From JAFGBI01 sp964454025 (lineage in GTDB: Bacteria > Myxococcota_A > Polyangia > Polyangiales > Polyangiaceae), in contig CAYVRP010000006.1 of the NCBI GenBank assembly GCA_964454025.1, positions 52,862 to 116,861 of the forward strand: a stretch of DNA of 64,000 nt, read 5' to 3'. Under the pieces are notes generated by a model. That model was given only the letters and a program-made list of their open reading frames with translations. It was not told the origin of the DNA and ran no database searches. Positions 49,787-58,203 of the stretch are shown one piece after another. Position numbers and translations under genes: made by a program. Numbering within the stretch: the stretch's first letter is position 1; the number at the start of each line of letters is the position of its first letter.

Positions 49787-51367
49787 GTGGCTCCGGTGCG
49801 CGGCCTGTCCGCCCGTGCGTTGGTCCTGGTCCTCGCGCCCGGACTGATGACCGCGTCGCTCTTCGCGGAATCGCGGGGCGCCCGCGCGCGCCCCGCGGCG
49901 TCGGGGAGCCTCCCGGCTGATCCGGTGAGCTCGCGAGCGAGCGCCGCGGCGAGCGCGGGCGGTCGCTCCGGCGCAGCACCCCCCGCGACCGCCGCCACGC
50001 GCGTCTACTCGATCGGAACGCCGACCTGGATCTACCCGGAGCCGCGCCGCAGCGACCGCCCGATCGGCTCGGTGCGCCTCGGGCAGTCGGTGGCGCTCCG
50101 AGCAGCGACGCCGCGCCCTGGCGCGGGCTGCCCGGGAGGGTTCGTCGCCGTGGAGCCCTTCGGCTACGTCTGCCTGGGGACCACGGCGACGCTCGACGGC
50201 GCCAGCCGCTTCCTCGAGGCCATGCGCGCGCTCGCGCCACGGCCCGGTCCGCTGCCGTTCGACTACGCGCTCTCGAACGGAACGCCGGAGTACCGGCGGC
50301 TCCCGACCGCCGAGGAGTGGGCGCGCGAGGAGCGCTTCCTGGGAGCCCCCGGCACCTTCGGCGAGCTGTCCTGGGGCAACCGTGGCCACGAGCGGCTGGC
50401 CTCGCTCGACGTCGTCCCCCCCAACGCGCTTCCGCCCGCGCATTTCGCCGCGGGCGGCTCGGTGACGAGCGACCGTCCCCCCGAGCTGGTGCGCCGGTTC
50501 ATCCCGCTCGGATCGATGGTGGCCTTCACCTCGACCTTCTTCCACGCCGGTCGGACCTGGCTCGCGACCGCCGAGGGGACCGCCGTGCCCGCCGACCGAG
50601 TCCGCGTCTTCCGCGTGAGCCAGTTCCATGGTTTCGAGCTCGGTGGTGAGCTCGAGCTACCGCTGGCCTGGTTCCGTGCCTCCCCGCGGCCGCAGTACGT
50701 GATGGGAGAGGACGGGCGCTTCGTCGCCACCGGGGAGCGGTGGCCGGCGCGGGGGGCCGTGATGCTCGAGCCCGGGCGTCCGCCCGCCGCGGACGCCGCG
50801 GGGCACCGCTTCCTGGCCACGCGCGCGCGGCGCGGCGCGGCGATCCTGTGGGCGGCGGAGCCCGACGCCACGGTCGTCGAGCGCCGCGCGCAGCGACCCT
50901 GGGGGGTCGGCGAGCAGGAACGGTGGATCGAGGTGAGCATCACGCGCGGGACCCTGGTCGCCTACGAGGGCGACCGCCCCGTGTTCGCCACGCTCGTCTC
51001 GCCCGGCGCGGGCGGCGTGCCGATCCGCGGGCGGGACCCGGTCCGCGCGAGCACGACCCCGATCGGGGTGCACCGGATCTTCTACAAGCACCGGTCCTGG
51101 ACCATGAGCCCGGACGAGGGCGAGGAGCGGACGTTCTGGATCGCGGACGTGCCGCACACCCAGTTCTTCTCCCCGCCGTTCGCGCTGCACACGGCGTACT
51201 GGCACGAGAGCTTCGGGGAGCCCATGAGCGCGGGCTGCATCAACCTCTCGCCGCGGGACGGCGCCTGGCTCTTCGACTGGACGGGGCCGCGGGTCCCGCC
51301 GGAGTGGGACGGGGCCGCCCCCCACGCGCTGACCGGCCCCGCGACGACGGTCGCCGTCTACCGGTGA
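49787..51367 (+). CDS. L,D-transpeptidase (YkuD) with variant SAGC active-site motif
   Basis: Second YkuD protein, 526 aa, same layout as the gene at 40292: signal peptide (GLSARALVLVLAPGLMTASL), Ala/Ser linker, wall-binding region (TWIYPEPRRSDRPIGSVRLG), and a C-terminal catalytic domain with IEVSITRGTLVAYEGDRPVF, HTAYWHESFG and SAGCINL (Cys about 484). The usual His before Gly-Cys is Ala here. GTG 49787 is chosen because it starts the signal peptide and leaves 88 bp to ruvB; ATG 49697 would overlap the ruvB start codon. Confidence 0.88.
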   Translation: MAPVRGLSARALVLVLAPGLMTASLFAESRGARARPAASGSLPADPVSSRASAAASAGGRSGAAPPATAATRVYSIGTPTWIYPEPRRSDRPIGSVRLGQSVALRAATPRPGAGCPGGFVAVEPFGYVCLGTTATLDGASRFLEAMRALAPRPGPLPFDYALSNGTPEYRRLPTAEEWAREERFLGAPGTFGELSWGNRGHERLASLDVVPPNALPPAHFAAGGSVTSDRPPELVRRFIPLGSMVAFTSTFFHAGRTWLATAEGTAVPADRVRVFRVSQFHGFELGGELELPLAWFRASPRPQYVMGEDGRFVATGERWPARGAVMLEPGRPPAADAAGHRFLATRARRGAAILWAAEPDATVVERRAQRPWGVGEQERWIEVSITRGTLVAYEGDRPVFATLVSPGAGGVPIRGRDPVRASTTPIGVHRIFYKHRSWTMSPDEGEERTFWIADVPHTQFFSPPFALHTAYWHESFGEPMSAGCINLSPRDGAWLFDWTGPRVPPEWDGAAPHALTGPATTVAVYR

Positions 51368-51376
51368 GCGGCCGGC

Positions 51377-53362
51377 TCAGCGCCGGCTCTTCGGGCCGGG
51401 CGGCTGCCGGCTGAAGAGGCCGCCGAGGAACGTCCCCTGCTTCTCCTTGTCGCGGCGGAGGTTGTAGAGGCGGATCTCCCGCATCGCGTCGACGTTGTGA
51501 CGCTCGTTGCGCGCCACGAAGCGGAAGTCCCGTTGTGCGTCCTCGATCCGCCCGGCCCGCTTGAGCACGAAGGCGCGGTACAGGCGGATCCGCACGTTCT
51601 CCGCGTCACGGCTGACCGCGTTCTCCACCAGCTCGACCAGCTCGTTCAGGCGCTTGGGCTCCAGGGGCACGCCGCTCTGCACCACGACGTAGGCGAAGAG
51701 CGCCGCGTACTCCGCCTGCTCTTCGTCGTTCTTGTACGCGGCCTCCGCGTGCGGGATCGCGGCCGTGAAGTCGTTTCGCCGCGCCAGGAGCTCCGCCTTG
51801 CGGAACTCGTTGGCGGCATCGACCACGCGCACCACGCTGGCCTCCTCGCTCTCCCCCGTCGTCTGCTCGTGATCGTAGCGAGCGCGCTCTTCCGGGTCGC
51901 ACAGGGCGCGGCGTGCCTCGGAGAGCCTCGCGAAGAGGCGGGTCACGTCGTCCTTCCGGTGCGCCATCGCGGGCGGCAGCCGGTCGGGGTGCCAGACCTT
52001 GGCGAGCTTGACGTAGGCGGCCTGGATCAGCGCCGTGGGCGCAGAGTGATCCACCTCCAGGAGGCCGTACAGGTCGCGCCGCTCGCACTGGGCGAGCTTC
52101 GCGTTGAGGCGCCACTCGAGCGGGTCGGGGCGCGCCCCGCCGGGGCGGAGCGAGGTGGCGGCGCCTCCCGCGCCGGTCCGGGCCGAGTCGCCATGGCGGG
52201 AGGGGGGATCGGCGATGGAAACCGACGACGGCGGCTCGAGCTGGGACAGCGGAGACGGCGACGTGTCGGGCGTCGCCGCAGACAGCCCGTGCCGCGGCGG
52301 GGCGGGGCGCCCTGGGGGTCGCGGCGGAGGCGGCAACGGGCGAGCCGGGACGCCGCTCCGGGACAGCGGCTCGGATGTCGAGGCGACCTCGGTGTCGTCG
52401 GACCTGACCGTGGGCCGGGTGGGGAGGGGGGGCGGCGCGCCCGGCGCGCGGACGGCTCCGGATTGAATCGCCGGCGACGGCGCGCGGCTGCTGGACAGCG
52501 GCATCGCGTTGGCGGGGGCGGAGAGCGTGAGCCCGGCGGGGCCCCGGACGAGGCGGTCGCGCGACATCGCGGGGTGGGCGCCCACGGGCGCTCGCCCGTC
52601 CCCGAGGTCCAGGTGGCGCGTCAGGACGAGGACGTAGATCAACCGGGCGATCACCTCCGCGTCGAGTCCGGCGGCCGCGAGGACGCCCTCGACCGTTTCC
52701 GTGCCACGACGAATGCGCTCGGCGGCCAGCGCCTCGGGTCCGCTCAGGTTGAAGCGTTCGAGGTTGGCGTCCGGGTGCAGGCGCGCACGCCGGGGCAACA
52801 GCCGCTTGACGATCGACTCGACGCGCTCCTGGCTCGCGTGCTCGCGTGCCGCACGCCAGATGAGCGACAGCGGCTCGCACTCCACCGGCCCCGCGCTCCA
52901 GTTCTGGAGGTGGTCGGTGCCGCTGTAGAAGCCGTAGCGCGTCTCCGGCGGCAGCGCGGAAACCCAGAGCACGCGCCGCGCCAGCTGTTCGGCGAGGACC
53001 GCCTCGAGCACCTCGGGCGCCACCGCCTCCAGGCGGAGCAGCGCCTGGCCGAGCGCGACCCCTGCCTGCCTGGCGTGGCGCAGCCCTCGCTCCAACGCCG
53101 TCGCGTCGACGGCCCCGACCTCCAGCAGCAGGTCCCCCAGGCGGACCACCGGCTCAGGTGTCCGCACCTTGACGACCACTCCTTCGGTGACGGTGAACGC
53201 GCTCTTCCGCGCGGCCGGATCCTGGAACACGATCGAGCCGCTCAGTCGGCGGTCGAGCACCGACACCAGCACGTCAGACAGAGGTGTTGCGGCGAGGCTC
53301 CCCGTGGCGTCTGCTCTTGCGGGTCCTGCTGCCGACACCGTCTCCGTCGTCCTCGCTGCCAT
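51377..53362 (-). CDS. DUF4388 (PATAN)-DnaJ fusion protein
   Basis: Soluble protein of 661 aa. Residues about 20-165 match DUF4388/PATAN, a two-component-associated domain (GSLAATPLSDVLVSVLDRRL, GSIVFQDP, RLGDLLLEVGAVD); a helical region to about 275; a 150-residue Pro/Arg/Ser-rich linker; a J domain at about 430-500 (RDLYGLLEVDHSAPTALIQA with the HPD tripeptide in KVWHPDRLPP); and a C-terminal TPR-like stretch. The HPD motif implies it stimulates an Hsp70. PATAN domains are often linked to signalling and motility regulators, so this may couple signalling to chaperone action (inference). Confidence 0.88.
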   Translation of the reverse strand: MAARTTETVSAAGPARADATGSLAATPLSDVLVSVLDRRLSGSIVFQDPAARKSAFTVTEGVVVKVRTPEPVVRLGDLLLEVGAVDATALERGLRHARQAGVALGQALLRLEAVAPEVLEAVLAEQLARRVLWVSALPPETRYGFYSGTDHLQNWSAGPVECEPLSLIWRAAREHASQERVESIVKRLLPRRARLHPDANLERFNLSGPEALAAERIRRGTETVEGVLAAAGLDAEVIARLIYVLVLTRHLDLGDGRAPVGAHPAMSRDRLVRGPAGLTLSAPANAMPLSSSRAPSPAIQSGAVRAPGAPPPLPTRPTVRSDDTEVASTSEPLSRSGVPARPLPPPPRPPGRPAPPRHGLSAATPDTSPSPLSQLEPPSSVSIADPPSRHGDSARTGAGGAATSLRPGGARPDPLEWRLNAKLAQCERRDLYGLLEVDHSAPTALIQAAYVKLAKVWHPDRLPPAMAHRKDDVTRLFARLSEARRALCDPEERARYDHEQTTGESEEASVVRVVDAANEFRKAELLARRNDFTAAIPHAEAAYKNDEEQAEYAALFAYVVVQSGVPLEPKRLNELVELVENAVSRDAENVRIRLYRAFVLKRAGRIEDAQRDFRFVARNERHNVDAMREIRLYNLRRDKEKQGTFLGGLFSRQPPGPKSRR

Positions 53363-53398
53363 TCACCCTGGCACGGCCCGACACCGCCTGCCCCGGCT

Positions 53399-53407
53399 AG
53401 CCTAGCA
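53399..53407 (-). promoter_or_regulatory. Candidate extended -10 TGCTAGGCT
   Basis: Minus-strand TGCTAGGCT, hexamer ending 36 nt before the ATG at 53362, giving a leader of about 30 nt. Confidence 0.35.
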
Positions 53408-53809
53408 AAAGCTCATGGCGCCGTGTCGCGCGTTCAATGGCGCGACGCGGGCCATCCGCCGCCGGGCGCCTGGATCGCGCCGCCAACGCGCCCCGCCGGG
53501 CGCCGTCAGCCGGCCGGCGCCGCCGCTTTCCGGCCGCGCGGCGCGGACCGCCGGTGGCCGTGGGGAACCGTCGGACCTACCTCGCCGCACGTCGCACCGG
53601 GCCATCGCGGTGAGACGCGAGTGGTTGGCGCCGCGCTCCTTGCGAGCCGCTGCTGGCGACCCTGGCGCGGCAGCGCCCGGAGGACGGCCGCTCCGACGCT
53701 GCGACGCGGGCCGGTTCGCCCGGTGCGCGCGCCGGAGCTCGACCGCCACGCTCGAGCCGCGAACCCGCACACGGACGCGCGACGTCAGGCCCCGCCCCGG
53801 GTGGGCTGG
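53408..53809. other. Intergenic region without recognised gene
   Basis: About 400 bp between the DUF4388-DnaJ promoter and the ferredoxin stop codon. Apart from the stem-loop at 53421-53450, nothing was identified; open frames here lack coding character. Confidence 0.5.
53421..53450. other. 11-bp stem-loop in intergenic region
   Basis: CCGTGTCGCGC - GTTCAATG - GCGCGACGCGG: eleven paired bases with one G-T pair and an 8-nt A/T-containing loop, just upstream of the candidate promoter of the DUF4388-DnaJ gene. It could end a transcript or bind a regulator; a short T run occurs only 11 nt later on the minus strand. Confidence 0.4.
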
Positions 53810-54046
53810 TCACTCCTCGGGGACGAGCTTCTTGCCCGTCTCCACGTCCTCCACCACGATGGCGTCGGTCGGGCAGTTGCGGGCCGCCTCCAAGATCGTG
53901 TCGCGGCTATCAGTAGAGCCAGCCTTCACGACGGCGATGCCGTCGTCGTCGAGCTCGAAGGTGTTGGGCGCGTCGTCGCAGCATGCGCCGTCGCCGATGC
54001 ACTCGTCGCGGACAATGGTGATCTTCAGCTTGTCGATGTCTGCCAT
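53810..54046 (-). CDS. Single-cluster ferredoxin with Asp in place of one Cys ligand
   Basis: Electron carrier of 78 aa. The cluster motif is C16-x2-D19-x2-C22 (ECIGDGACC), with the last ligand Cys58 in NCPTDAI. Asp at the second ligand position is the arrangement of the Pyrococcus furiosus ferredoxin, which interconverts [3Fe-4S] and [4Fe-4S] forms. An extra Cys23 is adjacent. Partner enzymes are not encoded nearby; such ferredoxins often serve cytochrome P450s or oxidoreductases. ATG 54046 follows an AGG and is the natural N-terminus (MADIDKLKITIVRDE). Confidence 0.9.
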   Translation of the reverse strand: MADIDKLKITIVRDECIGDGACCDDAPNTFELDDDGIAVVKAGSTDSRDTILEAARNCPTDAIVVEDVETGKKLVPEE

Positions 54047-54210
54047 GACCTGATCTCCGGCTGAGGCGGGTGGGCTCACTCCCCCGGGCAAGCCGTTTCG
54101 AGTGGGGTGGGGCGCTCCTTAGCACAGGTCGAGCCCGGGAGGATAACCACAAAAGCTCGCGGGCGGGTACGTGACCGCGGACGAGTCTTTTCGACGGGGA
54201 CGGGTGATTG

Positions 54211-56058
54211 TCAAGGCACGTCGCCCATCGCCGGCACGGTCACGACGACGCGCGTCCCGTTGCCGTCGGGCGTCTCGACGCGCGCGCTCCCCCCATGGAG
54301 CTTGACCACCGACTGGGCCACCCCGAGCGCGAGCGCCAGCCCGCGCGGCTCTGCGGCCGCAGCCAGGCTCTGTGGATCGAACAGGGCCCCGAGCTCGGCG
54401 GCGGTCGAGCCCTCGCGGCGCAGCGAGAGCGACAGCTCCGCTGACCCGTCGGGTCTGGTTCCGGCGACGAGGCGGACCGGGGTGGGACCGGAGGCCCGCA
54501 GCGCCTGGCCGACGTAGGCCGCCAGGGCGCGTGCGAGCTGCACGCGGTCTACCCGGACGGTCACCGACGGCTCGGACACCGCGATCTCCACGGGCGGCGC
54601 GACTCGCGGGCCGAGATCCCGCCCGATCTCGACCGCGAGCGCCAGCAGATCCGCGATCTCCACGGGCTCTCGCACCAGCGAGAGCTGCCCCGCCTCCACC
54701 CGCGCCGCGTCCAGGACCGTCTCGATGAGGGCCAGGAGTTCCCGCCCGCTGCGCTCGATCTGGTCCAGGCTCTCCTGCTGGTCCTCGGTCAGCACCTCGC
54801 CCTGCCGGACGAGCTCGGTGAAGCCGAGGATGGCGTTGAGCGGGCTCTTCAGATCATGGCTCACGCTAGCGAAGAACAGCCCCCGCATGCGCGTGGCCGC
54901 CTCGCGCGCGCGGATGGCGCGGCGCTGCGCCCGGGCGAAGACGCGGAAGCGCGCCGCCAGCCGCTCGATCGCCTCACCCAGGTTCGCGACCACTCGGAAG
55001 CGCGCCAGCTGGTCCAGCCGCGGCCCGGTGCTGTGCTCCGAGAGCGCCCGCACCCCGGCGGTGGCGTCGCGGAGGTCCTGGGCCAAGGCGCGCCCGAGGA
55101 CGAGCCCGGCCGCCCCGGCCGCCGCGGTGACGAGGGCCGCCGCCAGGAAGGCGGCGAGGCTCACCACAGGGACCGTCGAGCCGCTGAAGACGACCCGCGC
55201 GCGGCCCGCGTCGAGGGGCGCCGTCAGCTCGACGAGGCCCTGCGGCAGGCGCGACAGCGAGTACTCGCCCGGCACCGATTCGACGCGGGCGTCGAAGCCG
55301 CGGGCGCTCGCCTCGGCCAGCGCCTCGTCGAGCCCCGCGCTCGCGACCACCCCGGGGCCGAGATCCAGCGCCGCGCGCGCCACCGCGCGCGCCGTCTCCT
55401 CCCGCTGACGCTCATCGGCGCGCCGCACGTGCGCGCCCGAGATGAGCGCCGACCCGAGTCCGACGAACGCGACCGGGGTGGCGACGGCGGCCACCAGGCG
55501 CCAGGCGACGCGGCCGTGCGCGGGCGCGCGGCGCTCCGCCTGCTCGCCGACCTCGCGCATCATCTCCGGGTCCCCGAGCTCCAGCACGCCGACGAAGCTC
55601 CGCCGCACCCCCACGTGCCGCGGCAAGGTCGCGGCGGCCGCGATGACGGCGGCCAAGATGGCGACGCTGGCGGTGGTGGTCGAGTCGAGCGTCGCCGGGC
55701 GCCAGTACCCGACGAACAGGGCCAGCGCCGCCAGGTGGGCGGCGATCCAGGTCGCCGTGACGCCGCCGATCTCGTCCATCAGCGCCTGCATCTCGAATGG
55801 CTCCACGCTCCGCGAGCCGAGGCTCAGGGCGCGCAGGACGAAGCGGTGACGGTGGAGCACCCAGGCGGTTCGCGCCGCCGGGATCCCACTCGACACCGCG
55901 AGGGCGAAGAAGACGCGCGTGCTGGTCGGGTACGCCTGGGCGCTGGTCAGGAGCAGCAGGCGGGGAGCGGCCAGCGCGGCGAGGGCGCTGGTGACCAGGC
56001 TGAACGCGACCTGCCACACGACGAGGCGCTGCGCGAACTTCGGGTCGGCGGCGGTCAC
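54211..56058 (-). CDS. Membrane histidine kinase with degenerate ATPase domain
   Basis: Sensor kinase-like protein of 615 aa: four hydrophobic segments in the first 210 residues, a periplasmic loop, a further transmembrane helix (VSLAAFLAAALVTAAAGAAG), then a HisKA domain with an intact H box (FASVSHDLKSPLNAILGF). The HATPase part is eroded: the N-box Asn is missing (ALAAYVGQALRAS), no DxGxG G1 box is found (LSLSLRREGS), and only the end of the fold (LALALGVAQSVVKLHGG) is clear. It may be phosphorylated in trans by the kinase encoded immediately upstream, whose stop it overlaps (GTGA). Confidence 0.88.
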   Translation of the reverse strand: MTAADPKFAQRLVVWQVAFSLVTSALAALAAPRLLLLTSAQAYPTSTRVFFALAVSSGIPAARTAWVLHRHRFVLRALSLGSRSVEPFEMQALMDEIGGVTATWIAAHLAALALFVGYWRPATLDSTTTASVAILAAVIAAAATLPRHVGVRRSFVGVLELGDPEMMREVGEQAERRAPAHGRVAWRLVAAVATPVAFVGLGSALISGAHVRRADERQREETARAVARAALDLGPGVVASAGLDEALAEASARGFDARVESVPGEYSLSRLPQGLVELTAPLDAGRARVVFSGSTVPVVSLAAFLAAALVTAAAGAAGLVLGRALAQDLRDATAGVRALSEHSTGPRLDQLARFRVVANLGEAIERLAARFRVFARAQRRAIRAREAATRMRGLFFASVSHDLKSPLNAILGFTELVRQGEVLTEDQQESLDQIERSGRELLALIETVLDAARVEAGQLSLVREPVEIADLLALAVEIGRDLGPRVAPPVEIAVSEPSVTVRVDRVQLARALAAYVGQALRASGPTPVRLVAGTRPDGSAELSLSLRREGSTAAELGALFDPQSLAAAAEPRGLALALGVAQSVVKLHGGSARVETPDGNGTRVVVTVPAMGDVP

Positions 56059-57545
56059 GAGCGCGCCTCGGGGGGAGGTGGGGTTTCGATCGTCAGCGAT
56101 GGCTCGCTCGGGCGCTGGCTGTCACCGGGAGGCCGGCGGGGGAGGCGGATGGTGAAGCGGGAGCCGACGTTCAGCTCGCTCTCGAGCACGATGCTCCCGC
56201 CGTGCATCTGCACCAGCCGCCGCGTGATGGCGAGCCCCAGCCCGCTGCCCGCGCGCCGGGACGCGACGTCGCCGACCTGCCGGTACTCGTCGAAGATGAG
56301 GGCGCGCTGGGCGGGGGCGATGCCCGGCCCGGTGTCGGTCACGCTCACCAGGACCTGGTCCGGCCCCCCCTCGACGTAGACGAGGACGCTTCCTCGGCGG
56401 GTGAACTTGACGGCGTTGCCGACGACGTTGCCCAGGATCTGCCGCACCCGCAGCGGGTCCGCCCAGGCGATGGCGGCCTGCCCGGCGAGCTGCACCGCCA
56501 CGGCCCGCCCGCGCGCTGCGATCTTCGCCTCCCGCACCACGTCGGCCGCGATCGCGAAGACGTTGGTGTCCTGCCGCTCCAGGCGGAGCTCGCCGGACTC
56601 GAGCGCCGACAAGGCGAGGATGTCGTCGATGAGCGAGCGGAGGTGCTGCCCGCTCGAGTGGATCACCTCCAGGTTCTCGCGGCCCTCCGGGGAGAGGGGG
56701 CCCTCGGCCTCGCTGAGCAGCACGTCCGCGAAGCCCAGGATCGAGTTGAGCGGGGTGCGGAGCTCGTGGCTCAACGCCGCGAGGAACGCACTGCGGTCAC
56801 GCTCGAAGGTGACCGTCCGCGCCAGGTTGTCTCGGTAGGTGCGCTCCGAGGCGGCGAAGCGCTGTACGAGCGCGTTGAACGCGCTGGTGAGGACGGCGAC
56901 CTCGTCCGCGCCGTGGAGGGGGACGGGCTGACCCGCCGGGGGTCCGTCGCTGGCAGCCATCTCGGCGATGCGCTGGTGGAGCGACGTGACGTCGCCGTGG
57001 ACGTCGCGCGCCAGCGCGAACGCGACCAGCGTGGCGGCGCCGATCAGGAGCACCGCGAAGACGCCGACCGATCGCACCAGCGGTCCGGTGGTGAAGGGCG
57101 GCCGGGGCGCGGCGACGAAGGCGATCACGGACAGGTGCTGCATGGGGGCCGCCAGGGGGGCGGACTCGAAGAGCGTCCGCCCGAGCCCGGTGCGCGCCTC
57201 GCCGCTGCCGGCCAGGAGCCACCGCACCACGTCGTCGCGAGAGGGGCGGGCGAGGCTCCCGTCCACCACCACGTCGCCCTCGAAGCTCACCAGCAGCAGC
57301 TCGGCGCCCGAGCGGCTCGCCGCGCGCTCGACGACCTCCCGGTGATCCTCGACCGCGGTGCTGCGCAGGCGCTGGGCCAGGGCGTTGGCGAGCACCTCCC
57401 CGCGCAGGCGCGCCGCGTCGTCGCTCTGCTCGCGGAGCTCTACCACGCCCAACACCCCGATCAGCAGCGCCGCCGCGACCCCGGCCAGCGCTACCATCAG
57501 CGGCGCGAGCGGCAGGAAGGAGTGGACCGGGCGTCGGCCGCGCAC
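56055..57545 (-). CDS. Membrane histidine kinase (complete transmitter)
   Basis: Sensor kinase of 496 aa: transmembrane helix near residues 10-35, a periplasmic sensor of about 115 residues, a second helix (SVGVFAVLLIGAATLVAFAL), a HAMP-like segment (ADEVAVLTSAFNALVQRFAA), HisKA (AALSHELRTPLNSILGFAD) and a full HATPase with N box (NVVGNAVKFT), G1 (DTGPGI), F box (IFDEYRQV) and G2 (GSGLGLAI). It overlaps the degenerate kinase gene by 4 bp, so the two are made together. No response regulator gene adjoins. GTG start at 57545, 6 nt from a TGCTACCCT element. Confidence 0.93.
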   Translation of the reverse strand: MRGRRPVHSFLPLAPLMVALAGVAAALLIGVLGVVELREQSDDAARLRGEVLANALAQRLRSTAVEDHREVVERAASRSGAELLLVSFEGDVVVDGSLARPSRDDVVRWLLAGSGEARTGLGRTLFESAPLAAPMQHLSVIAFVAAPRPPFTTGPLVRSVGVFAVLLIGAATLVAFALARDVHGDVTSLHQRIAEMAASDGPPAGQPVPLHGADEVAVLTSAFNALVQRFAASERTYRDNLARTVTFERDRSAFLAALSHELRTPLNSILGFADVLLSEAEGPLSPEGRENLEVIHSSGQHLRSLIDDILALSALESGELRLERQDTNVFAIAADVVREAKIAARGRAVAVQLAGQAAIAWADPLRVRQILGNVVGNAVKFTRRGSVLVYVEGGPDQVLVSVTDTGPGIAPAQRALIFDEYRQVGDVASRRAGSGLGLAITRRLVQMHGGSIVLESELNVGSRFTIRLPRRPPGDSQRPSEPSLTIETPPPPEARS

Positions 57546-57551
57546 CGCTCC

Positions 57552-57560
57552 AGGGTAGCA
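57552..57560 (-). promoter_or_regulatory. Candidate extended -10 TGCTACCCT of the kinase pair
   Basis: Minus-strand TGCTACCCT, hexamer ending 6 nt before the GTG at 57545. Same class as 1550, 19144 and 21462. Confidence 0.4.
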
Positions 57561-57579
57561 GAGCCCTGCGGCCGCCGGG

Positions 57580-58203
57580 TCACGGCGGCGGCTCGTCGCT
57601 GGCCAGGCGGGAGAACACCGCGTGGTCGAGCCACCGCGTCCCCACCAGCTCGGCCTGGCGCGCGATGCCCTCGAAGCGGAACCCCAGCCGCGCGATCACG
57701 CGCAGGCTCGGGTAGTTGTCCGTGCCCGCCGCGCAGCGGATGCGGTGGAAGCCGACCTGCCGGAGCGCGAACTCGACGCATGCCCCCGCCGCCTCCGTCA
57801 TCAGGCCGCGCCCGGTCGCCTCGCGCCGGAGCCAGTAGCCGAGCTCGCAGGAGCGGTGCAGGTGCACGCAGGATTCGAGGCCGACCACCCCCAGCAGCTC
57901 CTGCCCGGGGTGCGCGCGGACGCAGAACCGCAGCGCGCGCCCGGCGTCCCAGTCGGCGGCGGAGGTTTCCGCGTAGTGCTCCGTGGCCTCGAGCGAGGTG
58001 TTGAAGGGGACCCAGGGCAGCCAGCGCTCGAGGTGCCACCGGGACCCCTCGATCGCCGCCCAGAGCTCCGCCGCGTCGCCCGGCTCGATGGGGTAGAGGC
58101 GGGTCCGCGGTGACGCGATCCCCTTCCGGCGCAGCGGCCCGCGCGGCGGGATCGTGAGCGCCGTGAGGGGCGGCGCGGGGGGAGGGGGGGGGCTCAGTCG
58201 CAT
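57580..58203 (-). CDS. GNAT acetyltransferase (RimJ/RimL-like)
   Basis: N-acetyltransferase of 207 aa using acetyl-CoA. After a Pro-rich leader of about 30 residues: TRLYPIEPGDAAELWAAIEG, HLERWLPWVPFN, GVVGLESCVHLHRSCELGYW, LRREATGRGLMTEAAGACVE (acetyl-CoA loop) and RIRCAAGTDNYPSLRVIARL with FEGIARQ, the RimJ/RimL pattern. It may acetylate a protein N-terminus or a small amine. The start at 58203 overlaps the Ser/Thr kinase stop by 10 bp, suggesting coupling, though the leader is unusual and a later start cannot be excluded. Confidence 0.88.
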   Translation of the reverse strand: MRLSPPPPPAPPLTALTIPPRGPLRRKGIASPRTRLYPIEPGDAAELWAAIEGSRWHLERWLPWVPFNTSLEATEHYAETSAADWDAGRALRFCVRAHPGQELLGVVGLESCVHLHRSCELGYWLRREATGRGLMTEAAGACVEFALRQVGFHRIRCAAGTDNYPSLRVIARLGFRFEGIARQAELVGTRWLDHAVFSRLASDEPPP

